Assembly (NCBI GenBank): GCA_949130495.1 | Contig: OX422221.1 | Span: 479,797,159 to 479,861,158, forward strand | Direction: 5' to 3' | DNA: 64,000 nucleotides | Origin: Sambucus nigra | Lineage: Eukaryota > Streptophyta > Magnoliopsida > Dipsacales > Adoxaceae | Shown here: one piece after another, positions 11,190-22,556 of the stretch | How the letters are laid out: each line of letters opens with the position of its first letter | Numbering within the stretch: position 1 is the stretch's first letter | Notes under the pieces: model-generated | The model's input: the letters and a program-made list of their open reading frames with translations, nothing else | Database searches by the model: none | Told to the model about the DNA's origin: nothing | Made by a program: the position numbers and the translations under genes

Positions 11190-12191
11190 TGTAAGGGAAA
11201 ATATTTTAACTTAGGCTATTTATTTATTTATTTTATTTTCACTTTGGCATTATTGGCATATCCCGTTACAAATCGACATACTCCGAGACGTCGAACCGAA
11301 CTCCAATATCTCCAAGTTCAAGACTTCCCTTAATCTAAAAAAGGTATAAAACTTTTTGGGAGTCTAAAATTATTCATAACTTGTTTTGGGATGTTATTTT
11401 TTTTTTATAAAAACTTAGGCAGGATTTTTTATTTAAAAATAATTTTTTAACCTCATTCAAAGGAGATTCGACTCTCTTTTCTAATGAAATTAACTTTTAG
11501 TTTGAAGGCTCATTAGATCTTACTTTGAACAAACTGCTAACGATGGCATACTATTTCATTAGTTTGAAGCTCGTTAGAAGAGGGTTCAAATGAGAATGGT
11601 GTCTCGCTCAAACGAACTGTATTTTCATTCAAATGAAATTCCTTTCTCGTTCAAACGATTTCTATTTTTGTTTGAACGAATTTTCCACCTCGAATTTTTT
11701 GTCACGTCTATAAATACCTGTTTTGACTCCAAATTTTGTAAGACTTAAAAAAATTGCATACTTTTTACAAAAGTCCTCAAACTTTATAGGTCTAAACACC
11801 TATTTTATTCACAAAAGCATCCTCCCCAATATAATAGTGAATCCTTTTGAAACCCTAAAAGTGTCATACCTATTATATTCTTGTAAGGAGAGATATCAAC
11901 TACTGACTGACCTTGCGATTAGAAGGATCACGACTAGAAAAAAGGCTGAAGGTTGATCGGTGGTTATTGAGGGTGGACCTCCACCTATGGATTGCTCTAG
12001 ATATGAGTAGTATTGTTTAGGAGTTTTGTAAGTAATATGTCTTGCAAAAATCTCTAAAGTGCTAGGTTTTTTCTGATAAGGGATTTTTCCTTATTTACTA
12101 GTTTTCGTGATCATTATCATATGCAAACCTACTTTAATCAAAGATTAAAATTAATTAAATAATTTCATCCATTAAATCGTACGCACTCACA
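11190..12191 (+). repeat. Copia element 3' LTR
   Basis: Begins TGTAAGGGAAAATATT and ends CACTCACA, followed by TSD AATTT. A good TATA box (TCTATAAATACC, about 11707-11718) remains, preceded by repeated TTCAAATGAGA-like motifs (11455-11690), so the R region probably starts near 11740. It is homologous throughout to 6526-7585. Confidence 0.85.
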
Positions 12192-12196
12192 AATTT

Positions 12197-12700
12197 ACGG
12201 TCAAACCGTACCCAAAACTCTAGTATCGTCATAAAAATCCCTCTCATCCGCTGTGGTAATTAACTCCCATGACTAAAGAGCTACCCTGACTAGCTTGAAT
12301 GTAGCTAGTGCCTTCTTTTTAGTGTCCTTGGACTCAACCATACATAATTTCCTCTGAATGCCCTTCTTCCATTGGGTAGCTGATATAACATCCGCACTCC
12401 CCTGTAACTCCGGCGGATGGGCCTTCTGGAAGGCTTCCCTGACTCACTCACACTCTAACGGCACTGAATGGGTCTAAACTTGTGTTGTCACTGGCAGATG
12501 TGGTTGTGCCTAGGGAAATTTTTATGCCATGGTGGTCAAGAGGCAATAACGGCCTGTGCGACAATAGTTGTGCCCTATGTTATGGTCATAGTAGCCTGAG
12601 TGGATAGTGGCTCCTGTTGAGCCTCCTCCTATACAACCCTCCTCGCGACATGTGTTGGTCAACCTCTCCTGGAGTTTGGCATTTGAAACAAAACTGAAAT
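12197..12700 (-). pseudogene. Tekay-1 gag, N-terminal half
   Basis: Minus-strand reading gives ...QWKKGIQRKLCMVESKDTKK followed by ALATFKLVRVALW, which matches the Tekay-B gag segment at 19620-19720 (QWKKDMQHHVWMVEC..KK, TFKLVRSALHWW). The frame is cut at the copia TSD and resumes at 6520. Stops are present. This is the retrotransposon gag capsid core. Confidence 0.75.
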
Positions 12701-12851
12701 TGTATGAGATTCACTTCAAATATATATAATAGTAGAAAAACATAAATGCGCAATATGAAATAACAGTCCTAAGTATAGGTCTTTATATCAAAAAATGCAA
12801 CACTGATAACTTCATAAGTCCGCACAGATCTGATGGACATTAGAACCTGAT

Positions 12852-12863
12852 GCTCTTATATCA
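12852..12863 (-). promoter_or_regulatory. Tekay-1 primer-binding site (degenerate initiator-Met)
   Basis: Minus strand reads TGATATAAGAGCATCAGGTT, compared with TGGTATCAAAGCATCAGGTT at 19149 in Tekay-B. It lies two bases from the end of the LTR remnant. It fixes Tekay-1 orientation. Confidence 0.75.
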
Positions 12864-12865
12864 AC

Positions 12866-13290
12866 TATGATAACCCACTTATCCTAATACCGGGTGGCCA
12901 ATACTCCACTAACATAAAACATGAATCTCAGTACGGTTCATTCTCAACATCACTATCATAATAAGCAATATAAGCTAATGTGACTAAAACCATAAAATAA
13001 AATGAATAACATAAACCTCATGCATAGATAATGTTAAAAGTGAATTGAGTAAACCATCGGTCAAAAAATAACAGCATCCACTGAATAAAACTAAGTACTG
13101 AAATTGAATGTCATGACAGTAATGTAATATCCTATACATCTATGGGCAACACGACCAAACTAAAAACTAGAATGAAAAGATCTTATCTAGATAGAATAAG
13201 ATGAGGCATCTAAATCAAATCTTGTAGCTTCCATAGCTACTCAAATGGCAATAATGAATATATCGCCGTGGTCCCGGCTACTGCTGTTAA
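12866..13290 (-). repeat. Tekay-1 5' LTR remnant (U5 end only)
   Basis: This 425-bp piece is the inverted homologue of the last 425 bp of the plus-strand LTR at 13291-16233 (about 15810-16233), including the 'gggcaacac' and 'cccgg(c/t)t(a/g)ctgct' blocks. Homology stops where the plus-strand LTR begins at 13291. The rest of this LTR is missing. Confidence 0.75.
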
Positions 13291-13410
13291 TGTAATACCC
13301 CATACTTATATTATTAATTAATTTCTATGTGCTTAATATTTTTTTTATTTAATGGGGGAAATAAAATGGGGTTTCTATAACTATTAAATAGAGAGATAAC
13401 GGATTAATTA

Positions 13411-13525
<115 letters not shown>

Positions 13526-15322
13526 CTTTCATGTGATAAGTAAATAGATGTGTGATTTATTATATGTTGCGTGTGAGTGAAAGTGACGATTTATTTTTAT
13601 ATGTCGATAGAGTGTTACATCAGCGGATCGGTGTGATTTAAGGAGGACGTGTATGGTACACACATGTGAGGACCAGTTAATGAGATGTTAGAATATTTAA
13701 AGTTAGGTGACTTGAATTACCTTTTAGAGTGCACTCGTGATCCCGAAAGAATCGAAATAGTCCAAAATAGGTACCCAAGTGTTATGATTGGGTTTGGGGG
13801 ACTTTTTGGACATAACATGACCCGTATAAGGGAAGGAAGGTCTTTTTACACGTACGATTAACTGGAAAAAACATTAGGGTAAATTAAGGAGTATTTAAAA
13901 GTTAGGGAAGGTGGATAGCATTCCACTTTTTATATTCATCACGAGTGAGATTAAGAGAGACTTCAATATAAGAGAAAAGAGAAAGAAAAGAAGAGGAAAG
14001 GGCTTGGAGAGGAGAAGATAAAGTCTCTCTCCGAATTCAACCCATCATCATTCGTAGAGAGCTTCATATTCAATCCAAGAAGGCTAGTAGTTAATTTCTT
14101 TTTAAGTTGTAATTATACATAGTTAATCACTTTCATGAATCGGGACAAAAATATGGGATTTAAAGTTTTAAATATTGAAACTTTGATTGAATGATTTAGA
14201 GATATAGGTGATAAATGAACTCTAATTTGAATTGAATACTATTTTCCCTTGATTATATAGGAATTATGAAATTTATAATGGAATTATAATGATGAGCATG
14301 CAAAACTTTGATAGGAAGGTTGAACTATTAAAACTCAAATTGGGGTAAATTTTGTATAGAATATAATTGATGTTTGATTTGTAATCCTAGGTTTTTGGTA
14401 AAGGATTTATGTTTAATTATATATGTTAGTGCTTCTGGAACATTAGTGTAATGATGTTTGAGGACATTTTTATGTTTAAGGTAGTTTGGGACCTCTATTG
14501 GAGGGTTTAGAGGAGAAAAACCCTAGGAAGAAGATGACAAGAAGCCCAGCAAATCGAATCAGTTTGTCGGGGGAGAAAACTAGTTCTCTTTAATTACCTG
14601 GTTCAGTCTACCAGTGAACTGGTTCAGTTTACTGGCCCTCCTAATTTTTGCTTGTGTATTATTTTGACCCGTTAGGTCTTAGGAAATGACCGTAGTGGCT
14701 TTTGAGGTACTATGGGATTAATGGGGAATGCTTTCTAGGGTGTGGTATGTGTGATAGGCCAATGATTAGATGGGTTTGAATGAGGAGAACCAGAAATTCA
14801 AGTGAGTGACCATCGAAATAATTAATCGAAAACTTGGTTCAAACTTAGGGATTGGGTTAAGTGTGCACTGTGGAATATGCATACGAGTTCAGTACTTCAT
14901 ATATATATATACACACATATTGGAGAGACATGTATATCTATGTATGTGTGCATCCTACTTTCTTATATGAAGATACCTAATTTTCATTGCTATCGTAGGA
15001 GGTTGTGTGCAGGGGCAGTTCACTATGGCGTTTACAAGAAGGTGTTGGATTAATTCCCTGGGTCATGAGATTGTTGCGTGGACACTATCCATATATGAGG
15101 ACATGTATTGGTTTGGAGAACGGTTAGGTTGGATGTTTTATGGGTGAAACCCTCATATGTATGTCGATGACTTCCTCCATTGTATGTGTTTACATTGGGG
15201 ATCGATGGTGAGATTTCAACCTGGTGGCTCAGTGTGATGCGTGATGCTTGGAGCTGGAAATCACACGAGGTATGTATCCATGAGGTCCATGCTCTAGGAA
15301 TACGGTTACACATATATAGCCG

Positions 15323-15325
<3 letters not shown>

Positions 15326-15385
<60 letters not shown>
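15326..15385. repeat. (TA)n microsatellite
   Basis: About 30 uninterrupted TA units inside the Tekay LTR. Tekay-B LTRs carry a TA tract too, at a different sequence context. Confidence 0.95.
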
Positions 15386-15388
<3 letters not shown>

Positions 15389-16233
15389 TATACGATACAG
15401 TGTGTATATCTATTTCTAGCACGAGGGTAGCTATATCATGTTTATGAATAATTATTTATAGCAAGTGTGTTACTGCAATATTTTTAATGAATGAATATCC
15501 AATAAAGGTAGTTATACTTAGATTATAGAGAGTATTATCAGTTTGGGGCTTAAATGGCGATTACATGTTCTAGTTAGAGTGGGTAGTTTATTTAGGATAA
15601 TAAATGAACACATTAGGTGCGCACTATAGTTGAGAGCTGAGGTTTTATCTCAAGTGAGTGCGGCCGACTAACTATGAAAGTAATACACTACAAGTTTTAG
15701 CCGATTTAAAAGAATTATCTACTGCAAAATATTTCTTACTTTTTCGTCTTTGACCCCTGGGAAATTGTTGTTTCTTATTTTTCTTTTAAAACCCCATCTG
15801 GACAACAACAATAGCAGCAACCGGGACCGTAGGGATAAATCCATTATTATTGTTACAGTAGTTGTGGACAGTACATGACTTGATTTGGACGCCTCAGCTT
15901 ATTTTATCTAGAGAGGATCTTTTCATTACCATTTTCAGTTTGGGCGTGTTGCCCGTAGATGGATAGGATTTTATATTGCATTTAAGATATTCTATTTCAG
16001 TAATAAATTTTATTCATTGGATGTTATTTTTTGGTTATCGATGGTTTATGTGATTCACTTTTATCATTTCTCTATGCATAAGGTTTATTGCATTCATTTT
16101 GTTGTATGGTTTTATTCGCATTAGTTTATATTTCTTGTTGCGATAGTTATACTGGGAATAAACCATATTGATATTCATGTTTTATTTTAGTAGAGGTTTG
16201 ACCAACCAATATTAGAATAGGCGGGTTGTCATA

Positions 16234-16379
16234 GACATATCCAAGTGATAAGCATGACATAGTGCAACTATTGACATAAAGTATTGTTGTTTTTCTACTT
16301 TTCTAATTATGTTAATATAATGTGGGGGAGGCTAATCATTGTTATCTCGTCGAGTAAATGATAGAGGAAGAGGGCATGG
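16234..16379 (+). mobile_element. Third Tekay copy: PBS remnant and first codons of gag
   Basis: After the LTR the sequence GACATATCCAAGTG is in the place of the initiator-Met PBS but retains little of it. At about 16345 the frame LSRRVNDRGRGHG resembles the Arg-rich start of Tekay gag proteins. Tekay-B interrupts it at 16380. Right of Tekay-B (26742 on) no continuation of gag can be recognised. Confidence 0.5.
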
Positions 16380-17228
16380 TGTAACAACCCTCGCTTATGA
16401 GAACCTATTTTATATTTACTTACTATGTGAAGTAATTATATATAAAATGTTTGAATATGGAGTAAGTATTAATTTAATGAAAAAAAAACTAATATTTACA
16501 AAAAAAAATGTTGCATATTTACCTTATGTATAGGTGAATATCACATTGTTGTATTTTATTGTGTCATAAGATTTAAAATGACATTTTGGTTTGAAATGGA
16601 ACTGGAACTTAAAATGAGTTATAAAATTTCCAAATGACAATTTGGAGGATGTAGTTAGTTCCGGAAGGTGTGAGATAGTCAAAATAAGTGCCATATTGGA
16701 TTTTGAAGTTCCGGACACTTTTGACTGGTTATAGCTTAAATGTGTAGTAGCGACTCATTTTTATCGTGGTATTAATCATTTAAGCTGGGGTTTAGACTTA
16801 AGCTACGGTTTTTAAGTCTTGCATTTCATTTTTTATTCTCTTAAGAGCATTTATTGACCTAGAGAGAAAGAGAGAAGAAGAAAACTTGTGGAGAAAAAGA
16901 GAGATTGAAGATTGGAGTCTTGATCTTGCATTCATCTTCCTCAAATATGAATTTCCAAGCTTGAGACAAGTTTTGTACTTGCTATATTTCGATTTAAAAT
17001 GAGTAATTAGTGTGGTGGTTGTGTATTAGTTATGGTCCTTAAATGTTAGGGTTTATTGGGCTTAATGAGCTTTAAATCATTTGAGGTTGATTGGGATGAT
17101 TACTGATATGAATGATGGTAGTTAGATGTATTTATGATGCATTGGTTGTATTAAATGATCTTGGTATGAAAGGAATTGACTTGGGGGAAATTTTTGGAGT
17201 CCAAGACTCCCTAGCCAAACTTGGCAAA

Positions 17229-17415
17229 TCTGAAGAACTAAATCGATTCGGCTTGGCCGAATCGATTCGCCTTGAGACAGTTTTCAGGTTTGAGTTAACC
17301 GAATCGATTCGAAAGTTATGCAGAAATTCAATTTTTCTGACCGAATCGATTCGGCTAGTCCGAATCGATTCGCTTTTCTGAACCCAAATCGATTCGGCAA
17401 GGCCGAATCGATTCG
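17229..17415. repeat. Cluster of palindromic CGAATCGATTCG motifs (5' LTR)
   Basis: Seven copies of the palindrome CGAATCGATTCG or one-base variants lie within 187 bp, often paired as AATCGATTCGG...CCGAATCGATT. The cluster is repeated in the 3' LTR at 24832-25010. Each motif contains two CpG sites. Confidence 0.85.
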
Positions 17416-18181
17416 AAAACCTGCACTTTTGAGAATTTTTTTTATTTAATTCAACTCAAACCTTTTTCTTTAGGTTTAGGACCTAGGGACCTTCTCTTAT
17501 GAAGAAAACATAGTGTCCTAGAGTCTTAGATGAGTTGGGGGACTACCCTAGATTAGAATTGGTTTATATGGGGTTTATTATGGGTGTGCGTAAAGTGATG
17601 TTCAGGCATTACTTTTTTGTCGTAATTCATTAGAAGTCTATGAGTCGTAAGGTCATATTTGGAGACTTTAGAGGCTTAATTGAGGTACAATAATGTTGGT
17701 GGTTTATTATAGAACCCTAAAATGCTTGGAGAATAAATTGAGAGTTTATTCATTCTTTGTGGATGTAGTAATGATGTAAATTACGCAAGGCTCCCGATAA
17801 CTTTAATGCATTTGATGAAAAGGACATGGTATTGGCAATGAATAGAGTAAATAATAATTTACTTAATCATGATATGGAGATTAATAAAATGGTTTAAACA
17901 CACCCTCTCTAAATGCCATCTGAAGGGAAGTTCGAGCATGAGGTGAAGCCCCCTGGCTAATGAATACAGGGTGGATATAGTCCTAGGCCATATGAGCACT
18001 TGTTGTATAATTTTCTGTGATGGGTAGGTAATTCTGGGTGTGGTTATGACTACCCCACATGCATATGGCCGCTTCACGATGTTCGGTAGGATCCCATGTT
18101 GTCTTGATGATAGGCCTGGAAGATGATGGTCATTTAGGGGCGCGCACAGTGGGAAAACCCAGACGGACGGTCCTAGAATTG

Positions 18182-18182
<1 letters not shown>

Positions 18183-18254
<72 letters not shown>
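18183..18254. repeat. (TA)n microsatellite in Tekay-B 5' LTR
   Basis: About 36 TA units. The 3' LTR has about 33 at 25778-25843, so the tract existed at insertion and has drifted since. Confidence 0.95.
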
Positions 18255-18258
<4 letters not shown>

Positions 18259-19148
18259 CTTTACATCAAGTGGGACTTAATGGATTTTAATGCCATAAAG
18301 AGCATAATAAATTCCACAAAGAGCATTCAATTGAGATACATTCTACAAAGAGCATATGATAGAACTTATATTCCTAATAAGGGATGGAAAGAAAAATGGA
18401 AAAAGGTGAAAATGATAAAGGCTTTTAATTAATGATAATTATTCTTATCCTCTTGCATAATTGAATTAAATTCATAATCATTCAAATTGTCGTAGTTTAT
18501 AAAATGAGATCTACATGTTAGAATATCATCCTTATCATTCATGTTTAACTATGCATATCTGTCATATTCTTTATTTGTCTGGTGATCACATAATACCAGG
18601 CCCTGAACCGTTCATTTTCCTTGTTGTGCATGAATATATATTCTTTCAAGTGCTCCACCGCAAGGGCGCCCCTATTGATCTCCCCATTCTGATGAACTTT
18701 TGACGAGCCGTGATAGTTTGTGGATATCACGGGACACTTTGAATAGACGCCTTCATTTTTAATCTCTAGTTAGGATTGGATCTTTATTCGGGCGTGTGGA
18801 CCAAACATTTGTAATTGTATAATGAATGTAAAATGTAACTTATGAACTTTTTATAAATTGTATGTACCTGTGGACCGACAGCATATTCGGTCTCCATATT
18901 GTATACTTGTTGTAGTTGTATTAAATGTTTTTGGGGTTTATACTTTTTTTTTCAATCATGGGTTGTTTACAATGGTTTCTTTAAATTATGAAATAACATT
19001 TTTGGCAACCAGTTTCCTGAAACATGGAGTGGTTATCCTGTATACGCTTTATATTATTTTGATGCTGATAATGATTCCATCCATGACCCCTATATTATTG
19101 GAGTATCGGGATGGCCACCCCTTATTTTGGTGAGCGGGTTGTCACAGA

Positions 19149-19160
19149 TGGTATCAAAGC
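19149..19160 (+). promoter_or_regulatory. Tekay-B primer-binding site (initiator-Met)
   Basis: TGGTATCAAAGC, one mismatch from the standard TGGTATCAGAGC, two bases after the LTR. This is standard for Tekay/Del elements. Confidence 0.92.
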
Positions 19161-19326
19161 ATCAGGTTATAGAGTCTTTAGGATCTATGCGAACTTATCA
19201 CATTCTACCGTAGCGTTCTTTGATATAGAGCCTAATGTTAGGACTGCTTTGTTTCTTATGTTTGCGATCTCCTACAAGATAGATTATTTTATATAGTATT
19301 CTAACTCTATTGTTTCTCCATATTAG

Positions 19327-20560
19327 ATGTCACCTAAGAGAGGTCGTCCAGAGAGATGTAATAGAGTAGTGGTAGAGGAGGTTGGTCCTCCACCGCCGCC
19401 ACAGGGGAGTATAAATGTTGCTGATGTAGCAAATATAGTGGCCCAAGCGGTGAATGCCACGATGATTGCCTTGGTATAGAAAATGACCTAAGCTCAACAA
19501 CAACGAGCTCCGGATGCACAAGCCCCTACGGGACCTTCCCCATGGGAGAGAGTTAGGGATTCTTTTCTAAAGGGCCATCACCTTGAATTTAATGGAGGCT
19601 CGAATGTTATAAGGGAAAATCAGTGGAAGAAAGATATGCAGCACCATGTTTGGATGGTAGAATGTAGTTAGGAAAAAAAGCTAGTCCTTGTTACTTTCAA
19701 GCTTGTTCGGTCTGCGCTACATTGGTGGGAGTCGATGACTACACCAGAACAGAGAGAGTCCATGACAATTACGGATTTTTAGGCTTTGTTCGAAAGAAAG
19801 TATTTCCCTCCCGCAGTTCAAAGGGAGATGAGAAGGAATCTCCCGGATGTAGTACAAGGAGAGAGGTTTGTTACGGAGTAAGAAGAGGAGTTCACCCGGT
19901 TAGCAAGTTTTGTACCGGATGAGGTGACTCCAGAAGAGAGGATAATCTCCAAGTTTATGGGAGGTTTACATTGGCGAATAAAATAGCATTTTTTGGGTAA
20001 TCCGACTTTGCAAACCTTTGGTGATGTGATGAATGTGGCATTACTTCATTGCTAAGAGCATAGATTTTTTATGCAAAATAGCAAGAAGGCTACCGCCATG
20101 GGGTAAGTGGGTAATCCCAGAGGTAATGGGATCGGGGGAGGAGCATCTTCTTCATTATAATCTTCGGGAAGTAATCAGAGAGAGAGAGGGACCCTCAGTA
20201 AGGGTATTTGTCTAAACGCCAAAGCTTTGGTGGATTTAATGCGGGTGGTAACAACAATAGGTAGGGTCAGGGTGGATCGCCACAACAACAAGGAGGTAGA
20301 GGTGGGAATGGAGGTAGAGACTATCAATGCCGACGTTGTGGGAAGTTTTGAAATAATCAGGGGCGGAACCAAGAGAATGTGATGAACATATGTTTTCGGT
20401 GCGGAGAGCCGTGTCACTACAAGAGGTCGTGTCCTCGAATGATTGGGGGACAACATCCTAGGGCTCCACAGCATCCGTATGTCTAGTTTTTTCCACAAGA
20501 GCCTAATCCGGTTGTTCCTCCACAGCAGGGACAGCTATAGTATGGATGGTTCTATCACAT
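19327..20560 (+). pseudogene. Tekay-B gag with CCHC knuckle
   Basis: ATG at 19327 opens MSPKRGRPERCNR. The capsid core lies at about 19610-19990 (FNGGSNVIRENQWKKDM, HWWESMTTPEQRESMT, FERKYFPPAVQREMRRNLPD, then FTRLASFVPDEVTPEERII). The nucleocapsid knuckle CFRCGEPCHYKRSC is at 20391-20432, in a different frame from the capsid core but in the pol frame. About eight in-frame stops and at least one frameshift near 20170 break it. Gag packages element RNA in cytoplasmic particles. It lies directly downstream of the PBS leader. Confidence 0.88.
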
Positions 20561-20570
20561 TGAGGAGGCT

Positions 20571-21263
20571 ATGATTCCTCCGACCACTCGAGCACTGCCA
20601 GCGATTGAGGGTAAATTTCTGATTCAAGGGCATATGGGTCGGGTATTGTTTGATACGGGTGCAACACACTCATTCATTTTTAGAAGTTTTACTCACACCA
20701 TAGAGTTGATTAAATCTACTGAGAGTACCTTCACTAGTGTCGAGTCCTCTATGGGTGATGGTTCACTCATTTTCCTTGTTTGTAAACGAATGGGAATTAC
20801 TCTTGGTAATTTATGCTTTGAGGCCGATTTACTCGTCCTGGACATGGTCGGGTATGATGTGATATTGGGTATGGATTGGCTAATGAAGTATCACACGATA
20901 GTTAATTGTTACAGGAAGAGTATCATCTTCGCCATCCCGGGACAAGAAATGTTCTTGGTAGTTATGCCTCATTTAGAAGGAGGTACGAGTACTTATTTAT
21001 ATTATATTGCGGAGGAGACTTCTAGGTATGTAGTTGTTCCCTTGGATTCTATTTCGATTGTTAGAGATTTTGAAGATGTTTTTCGGGAAATATCGGGATT
21101 GCCTCCAAGCCGGGAGATTGAGTTTGTGATTGATTTAGTGCCGGGAACTCGACCGATTGTGAGAGCTCCGTATCGCATGGCTCCTATTGAAATGAGGGAG
21201 TTAAGGGATGAAATCCAGCAGTTGTTAGAGCAGGGATTTATTAGGCATATTACGTCGCCATGA
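20571..21263 (+). pseudogene. Tekay-B pol: protease and start of RT
   Basis: Retropepsin: catalytic FDTGATHSF at about 20649-20675 is intact, with the second motif YDVILGMDWLMKYH at about 20850-20890. A linker (FREISGLPPSREIEFVIDLV) leads to the conserved RT entry APYRMAPIEMRELRDEIQQL and GFIRHITSP, where a TGA replaces the following Trp or Gly codon at 21261. The protease would cut Gag-Pol. The frame is open from 20571, and the real upstream join to gag is through the knuckle frame. Confidence 0.9.
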
Positions 21264-21935
21264 GGTGCTCCGGTGTTGTTTGTAAAGAAAAGAGACTATT
21301 CTCTCCGACTATGTGTTGACTACAGAGAGTTGAATAAATTCACCATTCAAAATAAGTACCCTTTGCCTCGTATTGATGATTTTTTTGATAAACTTAGGGG
21401 AACATCTAACTTCTCTAAGATCGATTTGAGAACGGGGTATCACTAGTTGAGGATACGGGAGAAGGATGTATCCAAGATCGCATTTCTAACAAGATATGGA
21501 TCCTATGAATTCTTGGTTATGCCCTTTGGACTAACCAATGCCCCCGTCGTATTTATGGATCTCATGAATATGGTATTTTCGGACTTCTTGAACCAATTTG
21601 TTATTGTATTTATCGATGACATCTTATTCTATTCCCGAACGAAATCTTATTATGTTATTCAATGGAGGTTGGCCCTACAAAGATTAAGGGATCACTAATT
21701 GTATGCTAAGTTCGAGAAGTGTGGCTTTTGGCTACAGAAAGTTCAGTTTTGGGGCCATATTGTGTCGTCCCAAGGTATATCGGTGGATCCGAGCAAGGTG
21801 GTTGCGGTGAGAGAGTGGGGTCAGCCCATGACACCTACCGAGATTCGTAGTTTTCTGGGTTTGGTGGGTTATTACTGTCGGTTTATCAAGGGTTTCTCTA
21901 AAATTTCTAGCCCTTGGATAAATTTGACCTGAAAG
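21264..21935 (+). pseudogene. Tekay-B reverse transcriptase
   Basis: RT motifs in order, same frame with three stops: [20 protein letters not shown] (about 21310-21365), [12 protein letters not shown] then stop for Gln, [15 protein letters not shown] (about 21510-21555), catalytic FIDDIL intact at 21609-21626, [14 protein letters not shown], and thumb [19 protein letters not shown] ending at about 21900. Stops at about 21446, 21697 and 21931 inactivate it. It is very similar to Tekay-1 at 5065-4455. Confidence 0.92.
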
Positions 21936-22556
21936 GGGGTGAGATTTGTTTGGTATTACTCTTTCCAGGCTTCTTTTGACGAGATCAAAGATAATTTGAC
22001 TTCGGCTCTAGTCCTTGCATTGCCAAAATCGGGATTAAAATATCTAGTCTTCACTGATGCATCTTTTCAAGGGTTAGGAGGTGTGCTTCAACAAGAGAGA
22101 CGGGCTATTTCTTATGCTTCCCGCAAGATAAATCCCCATGAAAGGAACTATCCGGTGCATAACTTAGAACTTGTCGTGTTTGTCTTTACATTGAAGGTAT
22201 GGAGGCATTATCTCTTAGGGAAGAAATTTAGCCTTTTCACGGACCATAAATCGCTACAATATTTATATTGACAGAAAGGTTTGAATATGCGACAACGCCG
22301 ATGGTTGGAGTTCATGAAATATTATCAATTTGATATCCATTATCATCTGGGCAAGGCGAACGTTATAGTGGATGCCTTGAGTAGGAAGCCCGAGGGAGAG
22401 TTAGCTGATGTATGGAAGGCTAAGTGGAAAGAGCTCAGTCAGGAGGATGCAGTGGTGAGAGCATTCATGTCAGTGATGACCGTTACTCCTACCATTGTGG
22501 CAAGGGTGGTAGAAGCCCAAGGAAGGGATAAGGGTTGTCAGGACCACATACACTGA
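21936..22556 (+). pseudogene. Tekay-B RNase H and connection domain
   Basis: RNase H degrades the RNA strand after copying. Visible: VFTDASFQGLGGVLQQE (first Asp) near 22047, ISYASRKINPHERNYPVHNLEL (Glu) near 22106-22170, FTDHKSLQYLY (Asp) near 22236-22268, then RRWLEFMKYYQFDIHYHLGK and ADALSRKP-like VDALSRKP near 22365-22390. One stop at about 22269 lies after the LQYLY motif. The following KWKELSQEDAVVRAF segment is the point where the Tekay-1 deletion rejoins. Confidence 0.9.

Larger units (their letters stand above)
6526..12191 (+). mobile_element. Gag-only (non-autonomous) Ty1/copia element, complete with TSD
   Basis: This 5666-bp element has LTRs of 1060 bp (6526-7585) and 1002 bp (11190-12191), both with TG...CA ends, flanked by perfect AATTT duplications. 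An initiator-Met PBS follows the 5' LTR and a purine tract precedes the 3' LTR. The only recognisable coding sequence is a gag gene with two zinc knuckles. No protease, integrase or RT can be seen in the 3.6-kb interior, so it must have relied on a partner for movement. The structure fits 'terminal-repeat with gag' (TR-GAG) elements. It is inserted in the gag of Tekay-1 and is therefore younger than it. Confidence 0.85.
1705..13290 (-). mobile_element. Tekay-1: decayed Tekay/Del-type chromovirus, minus strand
   Basis: This is a Ty3/gypsy element read right to left: 5' LTR remnant (12866-13290), PBS (12852-12863), gag (12197-12700 and 5704-6520), protease, RT, integrase and chromodomain-like tail (down to about 2940), then part of the 3' LTR (1705-2914). 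Protein similarity to Tekay-B at 16380-26741 is obvious in every domain. Gag is interrupted by the copia element at 6526-12191. RNase H is missing by an in-frame deletion. The left LTR is cut by the Athila insertion and the right LTR by the plus-strand Tekay LTR at 13291. Stops and frameshifts are frequent, so this is an old copy. Confidence 0.85.
16380..19146 (+). repeat. Tekay-B 5' LTR
   Basis: Starts TGTAACAACCCTCGCTTATG and ends GGTGAGCGGGTTGTCACA. It matches 23976-26741 end to end. Internal landmarks are seven CGAATCGATTCG-type motifs at 17229-17415 and a TA microsatellite at 18183-18254. The frame with a run of alternating Tyr-Ile at 18059-18280 is only the translated microsatellite. 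Confidence 0.95.

Noticed and set aside
18059..18280. 73-codon frame with a long Tyr-Ile run
   Set aside because: It is the translated TA microsatellite in the Tekay-B LTR.
19330..19521. Two overlapping minus-strand frames of about 60 codons
   Set aside because: They are complements of the start of Tekay-B gag.
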